This document shows positions 1 through 5,716 of a stretch of 11,221 nt of DNA, one piece after another. The notes beneath the pieces are model-generated. The model saw only the letters and a program-made list of their open reading frames with translations, had not been told where the DNA came from and did not search any database. Within the stretch, counting starts at the first letter, position 1, and each line of letters starts with the position of its first letter. Source of the DNA: Rhodoferax sp. (GTDB lineage: Bacteria > Pseudomonadota > Gammaproteobacteria > Burkholderiales > Burkholderiaceae); contig JAIFMT010000004.1 in NCBI GenBank assembly GCA_020048295.1, forward strand, positions 1 through 11,221, in the 5' to 3' direction. Both the position numbers and the translations under genes were made by a program.

Positions 1-357
1 ACCTTCTCGTCGATCAACGACAAGGGTGCCGTGGTCACCGGCAAGGTCAAAACAGTGGATGCCAAGGGCGCTGAAATTGACCTCGGCGACGACGTGCTGG
101 GCTACCTGCGCGCCTCAGAGATCAGCCGCGACCGCGTGGAAGATGCCCGCAACGTGCTCAAGGTGGGCGACGAAGTCACCGCTGTGGTGGTCAATGTCGA
201 TCGCAAGACGCGCAACATCCAGTTGTCCATCAAGGCCAAGGATGCCGCTGACCAGAACGAAGCCATGGCCACGCTGAGCCAGCAGTCGGCCCGCGAGAAC
301 GCTGGTACCACCAGCCTGGGTGCGTTGCTGCGCGCCAAGCTCGACCACAATAGCTAA
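1..357 (+). CDS. rpsA: 30S ribosomal protein S1, C-terminal part (5' end outside window)
   Basis: The frame is open from base 1 and gives the last 118 residues before TAA. S1 is the large RNA-binding protein of the small ribosomal subunit that helps load mRNA for initiation; it is built of repeated S1 (OB-fold) domains. Visible here is the last S1 repeat, roughly residues 8-76 of the fragment, running from [13 protein letters not shown] through [13 protein letters not shown] to [11 protein letters not shown], followed by a short polar tail ending [10 protein letters not shown]. The tail is typical of proteobacterial S1. The gene is followed by a strong intrinsic terminator and then ihfB, the widely conserved rpsA-ihfB order. 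The true start lies upstream of the window; an in-frame GTG at base 31 is internal. Confidence 0.96.
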   Translation, partial: TFSSINDKGAVVTGKVKTVDAKGAEIDLGDDVLGYLRASEISRDRVEDARNVLKVGDEVTAVVVNVDRKTRNIQLSIKAKDAADQNEAMATLSQQSARENAGTTSLGALLRAKLDHNS

Positions 358-381
358 ACCGTTATTGCCCGCAGCGCAAAC

Positions 382-416
382 AACGACCGGCAGCCCTCGC
401 GCACCGGTCGTTTTTT
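382..416 (+). terminator. Rho-independent terminator after rpsA
   Basis: A 9-bp perfect stem, AACGACCGG (382-390) with CCGGTCGTT (404-412), encloses a 13-nt loop and runs directly into a T-run (411-416). It starts 24 bases after the rpsA stop codon, so it probably ends the rpsA transcript and leaves ihfB to its own promoter or to read-through. Confidence 0.88.
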
Positions 417-471
417 GCTCGGCTGCTTGATTCGCGCGACTTGTCCCCATCTTCCACATCTGAGCGCCATC

Positions 472-783
472 ATGACCCGATCCGACCTCGTTGAAGAACT
501 CGCGGCACGCTTTGCCCAACTGACGCAGCGCGATGCCGAATTTGCCGTCAAGGCCATTCTGGATGCCATGAATGACGCTCTGGTTCGCGGACACCGCATC
601 GAGATTCGTGGCTTTGGCAGTTTTTCCGTCACCCACCGGGCACCCCGCATGGGGCGCAACCCGCGCAGTGGCGAAAGTGTGGCCATTCCCGAAAAGCGTG
701 TGCCGCACTTCAAGCCCGGCAAAGCCTTGCGTGAAGATGTCGATCAGCGTACGGTCGAGCTCATGCAGCGACCTCCTGCCTGA
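472..783 (+). CDS. ihfB: Integration host factor subunit beta
   Basis: This 103-residue protein is the beta subunit of IHF, a nucleoid-associated heterodimer that binds specific DNA sites and bends them sharply, assisting replication, recombination and sigma-54 transcription. The HU/IHF fold is complete: N-terminal helices ([14 protein letters not shown], then the helix after [17 protein letters not shown]), the GFGSF turn at 47-51, the beta-arm with RNPRSG at 62-67 whose proline (P64) is the DNA-intercalating residue in this family, and FKPGK at 80-84. ATG 472 is chosen because MTRSDLVE aligns with family N-termini. An in-frame upstream start at 415 would add 19 unrelated residues and lie inside the terminator. 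The ribosome-binding site is weak. The alpha subunit gene is not in this window. The C-terminal tail is a few residues longer than in E. coli, normal for betaproteobacteria. Confidence 0.95.
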   Translation: MTRSDLVEELAARFAQLTQRDAEFAVKAILDAMNDALVRGHRIEIRGFGSFSVTHRAPRMGRNPRSGESVAIPEKRVPHFKPGKALREDVDQRTVELMQRPPA

Positions 784-834
784 GACCTTCAGGCTGGCAA
801 CTTTCACCACGACACCAGGCAACGTGCTGACCGC

Positions 835-840
835 TAGAAT
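835..840 (+). promoter_or_regulatory. Possible -10 element upstream of lapA
   Basis: TAGAAT lies 25 bases before the lapA start in the 81-base gap after ihfB, with a GGGG run (853-856) following as ribosome-binding site. No convincing -35 hexamer is seen at 16-18 bases upstream, so a separate promoter for the lapA-lapB-hldA-hldD module is only a suggestion. Confidence 0.25.
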
Positions 841-864
841 TTGTTCCTCTTTGGGGACATACCG

Positions 865-1209
865 ATGAAGCACATCCTGTGGCTGCTCAAGTGGGTGCTC
901 AAGGCAGCCATTTTTTTTACACTGTTTGCGTTTGCGTTGAACAATCAGCAAAACACCACCGTGCATTTTTTCTTTGGCAACGCCTGGTCAGCCCCGCAGG
1001 TGCTGGTGGTACTCACCGCCTTTGCGGCAGGGGTAGTGGCTGGCGTGCTGGGCATGGTGCCTTGGTGGTGGCGCCAGCGCAAAATATCACGCACCCATGA
1101 AGCCTTGCAAGCGGCAACCCCTCCAGGCGCCAGCATTGGCGCAGCAGGCTCGTTGCCCGCTAGCACACCTCTGAACGCTGCCGCACCGGCCTACGCCGAT
1201 GGAATTTGA
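865..1209 (+). CDS. lapA: LapA family protein (DUF1049), LPS assembly inner-membrane protein
   Basis: This 114-residue protein is of the LapA/YciS type. The family is a small inner-membrane protein with two transmembrane segments, encoded beside LapB, with which it works in lipopolysaccharide assembly and control. Hydrophobic segments are visible at about 10-26 and 43-68, separated by NNQQNTTVHFFFGNAW, which matches the characteristic short DUF1049 loop (asparagine-rich, then V-x-F). A WWWRQRK cap on the cytoplasmic side and an Ala/Pro-rich tail follow. ATG 865 is preceded by GGGGAC at suitable spacing; an in-frame start at 841 would add eight unlikely residues. The 3' end overlaps lapB by 11 bases in another frame. 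The first membrane segment is encoded through an 8-T run (911-918). Confidence 0.88.
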   Translation: MKHILWLLKWVLKAAIFFTLFAFALNNQQNTTVHFFFGNAWSAPQVLVVLTAFAAGVVAGVLGMVPWWWRQRKISRTHEALQAATPPGASIGAAGSLPASTPLNAAAPAYADGI

Positions 1210-2356
1210 CCTGAGTTGGGTGTTGCTGGGTTTGCCTCTGGCGTTTGTACTGGGGTGGTTTGCATCGCGCTTCGATTTGCGCCAGGTGCGCCTGGAAAAC
1301 CGTCAGGCACCCAAAGCCTATTTCAAGGGTCTCAACTACCTGCTCAACGAACAGCAGGACCAGGCCATTGATGCCTTCATTGAGGCGGTGCAGAGCGACC
1401 CCGACACCTCCGAATTGCACTTTGCGCTGGGCAACCTGTTTCGCCGCCGTGGCGAGTACGAGCGTGCCGTGCGCGTGCATGAACACCTGCTGTCGCGCGC
1501 CGACCTGAGCCAGGATGACCGGCATCGTGCCCAACACGCACTGGCGCTGGATTACCTGAAAGCGGGCTTGCTGGACCGGGCCGAAGCGGCGCTACAAAAG
1601 CTCGAGGGGACACCCTTTGAAGTTGAAGCGCGACTGGCGTTGCTGGCCAATTGCGAGCGCAGCCGCGACTGGACACTCGCGACGCAAATAGCTGAAAAAC
1701 TTGAGTTTGCCAGCCACGGCAGTTTCAGCCACCGACTGGCGCACTACCTGTGCGAGCAGGCGGGTGAACAGTTAACAAAAGGCAATGCGCAAACGGCACT
1801 GGAACTGCTTCGTGCCGCAACCAAACGTGCCCCGGACGCTGCCCGTCCACGCCTTGAAATGGCGCAGTTGCTGGCCGGCACAGACAACGCAACTCTGGCC
1901 TTGCTGGCGCTGATGGAGGCGCTGGACAGCGCGCCTGCGGCCACCTCCCTGATCGCCGGGCCGCTGGCTGAGATGGCCCTGGCCTGCCATCAAGCGACAC
2001 CAGTGCTCGCTCGACTGCAAGCGCTGTATGAAGAAAGTCCATCGCTGGACTTGCTGGAGGCACTGGTCAAACTATCGGCGCAAAGCCCAACCAGCGACAG
2101 CAGCGCACGCGATTGGTATGCACGCCATCTGGAACATCAGCCCTCGCTGGTGGCAGCTACGAAATGGCTGGCCGGTGAAAAGCTCGAGCACGAGCAATTT
2201 CATCCACAGGTGCAACGCGCGCTTGATCACGCGGCCAAACCATTGCTACGCTACCGCTGCGCCGCCTGCGGCTTTGAAGCAATGCAGCATTTTTGGCAAT
2301 GCCCGGGGTGTCAGACCTGGGACAGCTACCCCAGCCGACGCATCGAAGAACTATGA
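1199..2356 (+). CDS. lapB: Lipopolysaccharide assembly protein B (TPR and rubredoxin-like zinc domain)
   Basis: This 385-residue protein matches LapB (YciM). The family is anchored in the inner membrane facing the cytoplasm; in E. coli it promotes FtsH-mediated degradation of LpxC and so limits lipid A synthesis. Seen in the sequence: one N-terminal membrane segment (about 5-22), then the family signature FKGLNYLLNEQQDQAIDAF (about 42-60), a series of TPR helices to about residue 330, and a C-terminal rubredoxin-like knuckle with Cys354-x2-Cys357 and Cys368-x2-Cys371 around FEAMQHFWQCPGCQTWDSYP. All four metal-binding cysteines are present and the length is near the usual 389. It starts inside lapA and ends in an ATGA overlap with hldA, so translation of the three is probably coupled. 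Confidence 0.95.
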   Translation: MEFDLSWVLLGLPLAFVLGWFASRFDLRQVRLENRQAPKAYFKGLNYLLNEQQDQAIDAFIEAVQSDPDTSELHFALGNLFRRRGEYERAVRVHEHLLSRADLSQDDRHRAQHALALDYLKAGLLDRAEAALQKLEGTPFEVEARLALLANCERSRDWTLATQIAEKLEFASHGSFSHRLAHYLCEQAGEQLTKGNAQTALELLRAATKRAPDAARPRLEMAQLLAGTDNATLALLALMEALDSAPAATSLIAGPLAEMALACHQATPVLARLQALYEESPSLDLLEALVKLSAQSPTSDSSARDWYARHLEHQPSLVAATKWLAGEKLEHEQFHPQVQRALDHAAKPLLRYRCAACGFEAMQHFWQCPGCQTWDSYPSRRIEEL

Positions 2357-3282
2357 CACCCACCCTCAAGATGCTGCAGGCCGCCCGGGTGCTGGTGGTG
2401 GGCGACGTGATGCTCGACCGCTACTGGTACGGTGCCGTGGACCGCATCAGCCCTGAAGCGCCGGTGCCGGTGGTCAGGGTGACGCATGAGGAAGAGCGCA
2501 TGGGAGCCTCGGCCAATGTGGCCTACAACCTGATCACACTGGGTGCCCAGTCGTCGCTGCTGACGGTGGTGGGTGACGATGAAGCCAGCCGCAAACTCGA
2601 AGCGCTGGTCGCGAAAACCGGCATTCAGGCCCATTTTGGCCGCGACGCAGAACTTAAAACCACCGTCAAGCTGCGTGTCATCGGCCGCCAGCAGCAGTTG
2701 TTGCGGCTGGACTTTGAAAACACCCCCCAAACCGAGGTGCTGGCCTCGCAAACTGCCCGCTTTGTTGACCTGTTACCCCACCACGATGCAGTGCTGTTTT
2801 CGGACTACGGCAAAGGCGGGTTGGCCCATGTCAGCGACATGATCGCCCGCGCCCGCGAACTGGGCAAGCCCATCCTGATCGACCCCAAAGGGGTTGATTA
2901 CTCGCGCTATCAGGATGCCACCGTGATCACCCCCAACCGGGCCGAGTTGCAACAAGTGGTTGGCCACTGGCGCAACGAGGCTGATCTGCAGGGTAAAGCC
3001 CAGCAACTGCGCACGCAACTTGGTCTGCAGGCACTGCTGCTGACGCGCAGTGAAGAAGGCATGACGCTGTTTGACGCCGATGGCTGCTTGAGCGTCAGCG
3101 CCCAGGCACGCGAGGTGTTTGATGTCACTGGTGCTGGCGATACAGTGATTGCCACGCTGGCCGCCATGGTTGCAGCAGGCTTGAGTCTGCGCGATGCTTT
3201 GCCACTGGCCAACCGGGCGGGTGGTCTGGTGGTGGGAAAATTTGGTACCGCCACCGTTTCTTATGAGGAGTTATTTGCATGA
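2353..3282 (+). CDS. hldA: D-glycero-beta-D-manno-heptose-7-phosphate kinase (HldE domain I only)
   Basis: This 309-residue PfkB-family sugar kinase (also called rfaE1) phosphorylates D-glycero-D-manno-heptose 7-phosphate at C1 in the ADP-heptose pathway for the LPS inner core. It shows the N-terminal [15 protein letters not shown], the substrate-region motif SPEAPVPVV (33-41), [13 protein letters not shown] (49-60), and the C-terminal PfkB signature FDVTGAGDT with catalytic base Asp263. It lacks the nucleotidyltransferase domain fused to it in E. coli HldE (477 residues), so a separate adenylyltransferase gene (hldC/rfaE2) and the gmhB phosphatase should lie elsewhere. ATG 2353 overlaps the lapB stop as ATGA and starts the protein where the family does. 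An in-frame upstream ATG at 2293 lies wholly within lapB and is rejected. The gene ends in an ATGA overlap with hldD. Confidence 0.94.
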   Translation: MTPTLKMLQAARVLVVGDVMLDRYWYGAVDRISPEAPVPVVRVTHEEERMGASANVAYNLITLGAQSSLLTVVGDDEASRKLEALVAKTGIQAHFGRDAELKTTVKLRVIGRQQQLLRLDFENTPQTEVLASQTARFVDLLPHHDAVLFSDYGKGGLAHVSDMIARARELGKPILIDPKGVDYSRYQDATVITPNRAELQQVVGHWRNEADLQGKAQQLRTQLGLQALLLTRSEEGMTLFDADGCLSVSAQAREVFDVTGAGDTVIATLAAMVAAGLSLRDALPLANRAGGLVVGKFGTATVSYEELFA

Positions 3283-4298
3283 CCCGAGTCGTTGTGACCG
3301 GCGCAGCCGGCTTTATTGGTGCCAATCTGATCAAAGGCCTGAACGCCCGCGGGCTGACCGACATCATCGCCGTGGATGACCTGACACAGGGCGACAAGTT
3401 TCGCAACCTGGCGGACCTGCAGATTTCGGACTACATCGATGCCGATGTTTTCTACGACGACTACGCCAGCGGCAGCTACGGTCAGATTGAGGCCGTGTTT
3501 CACGAAGGTGCCTGCAGCGACACCATGGAACCCAACGGCAAATACATGATGCAAAACAACTACGCCACCTCGGTGCAATTGTTTTATGCCTGCCAGAAGC
3601 GCGGCGCGCGTCTGTTGTATGCATCGAGTGCAGCCACGTACGGCGGCTCCGACAGCTTCAAGGAAGAGCCCCGTTTTGAGCGTCCGCTCAACGTCTATGG
3701 CTACTCCAAACTGCTGTTTGACCAACGAATGCGCCGCGAATGCGGTCTGGACTTTGGCCGTGCCATGGCCGGCAAAACCATGCAGGTGGTGGGCTTTCGC
3801 TATTTCAACGTGTATGGCCCGCGCGAGCAGCACAAGGGTCGCATGGCCAGCGTGGCGTTTCACCAGTTCAACCAGTTCATGGCCGATGGTCGGGTCAAAT
3901 TGTTTGGCGAATACGGGGGTTACCCGGCTGGCTCGCAAATGCGCGACTTCGTCTATATCGACGACGTCGTGGCGGTCAACCTCTGGTTTTTTGATCACCC
4001 GGGCATCTCGGGCATCTTTAACCTGGGCACCGGGCGCGCCCAGCCGTTCAACGATGTGGCAAGCAGCGTGGTCAATAGTCTGCGCCACCTTGAAGGCTTG
4101 CCGCCACTGGGGCTCGACGAACTCACCGCGCGCGGGCTGATTGACTACATCGCGTTTCCGGATGCCCTGCGCGGCAAATACCAGTGCTACACCCAGGCTG
4201 ACCTGAGCGCGCTGCGCGCTGTGGGCTGCCAGCATGCCTTTGCCGATGTGCAGACCGGCGTGGCCAACTACGTGCAACACCTGGCGCGAACTGCCTGA
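3279..4298 (+). CDS. hldD: ADP-L-glycero-D-manno-heptose-6-epimerase
   Basis: This 339-residue extended short-chain dehydrogenase (rfaD, formerly gmhD) converts ADP-D-glycero- to ADP-L-glycero-D-manno-heptose, the last step in making the inner-core LPS sugar donor. The Rossmann NADP site is [15 protein letters not shown] (4-18). The catalytic region has Ser116/Ser117 in [10 protein letters not shown] and the YxxxK pair Tyr140/Lys144 in [11 protein letters not shown]. Substrate-pocket motifs [11 protein letters not shown] (173-183) and [11 protein letters not shown] (221-231) are intact. The start is well supported: a strong GAGGAG ribosome-binding site (3265-3270) lies 8 bases before ATG 3279, inside the end of hldA, and the two genes share ATGA. 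Full length and co-location with hldA make the assignment firm. Confidence 0.96.
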   Translation: MTRVVVTGAAGFIGANLIKGLNARGLTDIIAVDDLTQGDKFRNLADLQISDYIDADVFYDDYASGSYGQIEAVFHEGACSDTMEPNGKYMMQNNYATSVQLFYACQKRGARLLYASSAATYGGSDSFKEEPRFERPLNVYGYSKLLFDQRMRRECGLDFGRAMAGKTMQVVGFRYFNVYGPREQHKGRMASVAFHQFNQFMADGRVKLFGEYGGYPAGSQMRDFVYIDDVVAVNLWFFDHPGISGIFNLGTGRAQPFNDVASSVVNSLRHLEGLPPLGLDELTARGLIDYIAFPDALRGKYQCYTQADLSALRAVGCQHAFADVQTGVANYVQHLARTA

Positions 4299-4309
4299 GA
4301 CGGCACTTG

Positions 4310-4324
4310 CCAGCACGGTGCTGG
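4310..4324 (+). other. Short inverted repeat after hldD
   Basis: CCAGCAC (4310-4316) and GTGCTGG (4318-4324) form a near-perfect palindrome 12 bases after the hldD stop. No T-run follows, so it is not a standard intrinsic terminator. It could stabilise the hldD mRNA 3' end or be an operator, but nothing in the sequence decides this. Confidence 0.3.
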
Positions 4325-4367
4325 TCAATGAACCCAAAAAGCGCCATCTGCCCCAGCCACGCCTGGC

Positions 4368-4373
4368 TATGAT
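4368..4373 (+). promoter_or_regulatory. Possible -10 element for the comEA-like gene
   Basis: TATGAT (one mismatch to TATAAT) lies 46 bases upstream of the ATG at 4414, in the 115-base gap after hldD. No good -35 is visible at 16-18 bases upstream. A GGGAG ribosome-binding site (4402-4406) follows. The gap and separate ribosome-binding site fit an independent transcript for this gene. Confidence 0.3.
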
Positions 4374-4413
4374 GCAATCGGTTTGACGAATTTACTAACT
4401 TGGGAGTCTGCAC

Positions 4414-4767
4414 ATGTTCAAGAAATTTCTGGCCCTGGTGGCCATGCTGTACGCAGTGGCTTGTCTGGCCGCTGTCGATGTCAACAAAGCCAGTGTGGCT
4501 GAACTTGACAGCATCAAAGGTATTGGCCCGGGCACGTCGAGCAAAATCCTCGACGAACGCAAGAAAGGCAGTTTCAAGGATTGGACAGACTTTGTCGGTC
4601 GCGTCAAAGGCGTTGGTGATGTCAATGCTGCAAAGTTTTCTGCAGAAGGTCTGACGGTCAACGGCGAGCCGTTCAAGGCGACAGTTCCCAAAGCGCCAGG
4701 CGGCAAGGCAGACAAAGGTGCGGCGGCCAAGGCGCCGGCCAGTGCCGCCAGCACCGCCAAAAAATAG
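4414..4767 (+). CDS. Secreted ComEA-like helix-hairpin-helix protein
   Basis: This 117-residue exported protein carries one ComEA-type helix-hairpin-helix domain. MFKKFLALVAMLYAVACLAA is a clear signal peptide, with probable cleavage before VDVNKAS. The mature domain (about 21-78) has the ComEA signature VDVNKASVAELDSIKGIGPG followed by a second hairpin at VKGVGDVNAAKF, the fold used for sequence-independent binding of double-stranded DNA. The tail (about 85-117) is Lys/Ala/Pro-rich, low-complexity and basic, which could add DNA affinity. ComEA proteins take up DNA into the periplasm during transformation, but many betaproteobacteria carry short paralogues of unproven role, so no symbol is given. 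The cysteine at 17 makes a poor lipobox. ATG 4414 has GGGAG eight bases upstream. Confidence 0.85.
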   Translation: MFKKFLALVAMLYAVACLAAVDVNKASVAELDSIKGIGPGTSSKILDERKKGSFKDWTDFVGRVKGVGDVNAAKFSAEGLTVNGEPFKATVPKAPGGKADKGAAAKAPASAASTAKK

Positions 4768-4847
4768 GCTGACAGGCATCGCTGCCCGCTTAGGCCACAG
4801 CAACACTTGCGTCCGATCCACCCCGCTTACGCCGCAGGCCATCCACA

Positions 4848-5231
4848 ATGCTTTCCGTCATCGCAATCTGCATTGGTGCCTGCATCGGCGCGCTGGCACG
4901 CTGGGGGCTTGGGTTGTGGCTCAACCCAGGGGCTGTGCTTCCCTGGGGCACGCTGGCAGCCAACCTGATCGGCGGCTATGCCATCGGTGTGGCAGTAGCC
5001 GTTTTTCAGGCACTGCCGCAGCTTGACCCGGCATGGCGACTGGCCATCATCACCGGTTTTCTGGGTGCGCTGACCACGTTTTCAAGCTTTTCGGCGGAGG
5101 TGGTTGGCATGGTGGGTCAGCAGCGCTTTTTGCTGGCCTTTGGCACCACGGCCCTGCATTTGTTCGGCTCCCTGCTGCTGACCTTTGTGGGCATCAAAAG
5201 CGCTTCTTATTTTTTAACCTCAGCCACTTGA
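4848..5231 (+). CDS. crcB: Fluoride-specific ion channel CrcB/Fluc
   Basis: This 127-residue, four-helix inner-membrane protein belongs to the CrcB/Fluc family, dual-topology dimeric channels that export fluoride and prevent its accumulation. Diagnostic motifs are present: GACIGALARWGLG (10-22), GTLAANLIGGYAIG (34-47) with the conserved pore asparagine Asn39, and GFLGALTTFSSFSAE (70-84) carrying the TTFS/F pore box. A fourth hydrophobic segment spans about 97-115. Length is typical for a single-gene Fluc homodimer. The 80-base leader after the comEA-like gene shows no fluoride riboswitch, and the ribosome-binding site is weak (AGG at 4838-4840). The 3' end overlaps the convergent folK gene by 25 bases, an arrangement that could allow antisense interference between the two mRNAs (inference). 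Confidence 0.94.
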   Translation: MLSVIAICIGACIGALARWGLGLWLNPGAVLPWGTLAANLIGGYAIGVAVAVFQALPQLDPAWRLAIITGFLGALTTFSSFSAEVVGMVGQQRFLLAFGTTALHLFGSLLLTFVGIKSASYFLTSAT

Positions 5232-5716
5232 TTGACCCCGTGTTCTGGCGCTCCAGGATGAGACAGGCGGACTGCCGACTGCACCTGCACCACCTGCAGT
5301 TGCGCTGCAGAGATCCGATCCGGCGCAATCTCTGCCAACGGCAGCAACACAAAAGCCCGCTGCCACATGCGCGGATGCGGTACCTGTAGCGCGGGGGTAT
5401 TCAGGCAGGCATCGCCGTACAACAGCAAATCCAGGTCCAGCGTGCGAGGCGCGTTGCGACAGGGGCGCTCGCGCCCGGCCACTTGCTCGATGTGCTGCAG
5501 TGACTGCAACAACTCATGCGCCGTCAGATCGGTGTCGATGGCCATCACGGCGTTGATGTAATCGGGCCCAGGGGCATCCACCGGGACACTGCGGTAAAGA
5601 CTCGACTGGGCGACCCGGGTGGTCGCTGTTAGCCCGGCCAACTGCTGCATGGCCCACTCAACGGTGGCAGCCGCCTCACCCAGGTTGGCACCCAAACCAA
5701 TGAAGGCCCGCACCAT
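5207..5716 (-). CDS. folK: 2-amino-4-hydroxy-6-hydroxymethyldihydropteridine pyrophosphokinase
   Basis: This 169-residue enzyme (HPPK) transfers pyrophosphate from ATP to 6-hydroxymethyl-7,8-dihydropterin, the step before dihydropteroate synthase in folate synthesis. Seen: IGLGANLG at 6-13, SSLYRSVPV at 38-46, DYINAV at 52-57, and the HPPK signature RNAPRTLDLDLLLYGD (87-102) with the two magnesium-binding aspartates Asp94 and Asp96, then VPHPRMWQRAFVLLPL. The ATG at 5716 shares one base with the pcnB stop (TGATG). No Shine-Dalgarno is visible (the upstream bases are CTTCCTTTCTG), so translation probably depends on ribosomes finishing pcnB. The last residues (VNQVAEVKK) are encoded opposite the crcB 3' end. 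It is the last gene of the minus-strand cluster. Confidence 0.95.
   Translation of the reverse strand: MVRAFIGLGANLGEAAATVEWAMQQLAGLTATTRVAQSSLYRSVPVDAPGPDYINAVMAIDTDLTAHELLQSLQHIEQVAGRERPCRNAPRTLDLDLLLYGDACLNTPALQVPHPRMWQRAFVLLPLAEIAPDRISAAQLQVVQVQSAVRLSHPGAPEHGVNQVAEVKK

Noticed and set aside
115..966. 283-codon open frame on the minus strand
   Set aside because: It lies antisense to rpsA, the terminator, ihfB and lapA, crosses a clear terminator and encodes nothing recognisable; it is a by-product of GC-rich codon use on the other strand.
2293..2352. 20-residue N-terminal extension of hldA
   Set aside because: The upstream ATG lies within lapB's zinc-knuckle codons; the family starts near [13 protein letters not shown], and the ATGA overlap supports 2353.
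3261..4337. 358-codon open frame on the minus strand covering all of hldD
   Set aside because: hldD is certain by motifs and ribosome-binding site; the antisense peptide has no recognisable domain and no ribosome-binding site. Such antisense frames are common in GC-rich DNA.
4768..4847. Fluoride riboswitch upstream of crcB
   Set aside because: The 80-base leader lacks the crcB-motif features I looked for (GGNGAUGG start, pseudoknot pairing, and terminator or ribosome-binding-site sequester stem).
5198..5216. Terminator for crcB at AAGCGCTT followed by a T-run
   Set aside because: The palindrome has no loop space and lies before the crcB stop codon; it cannot form a useful hairpin.
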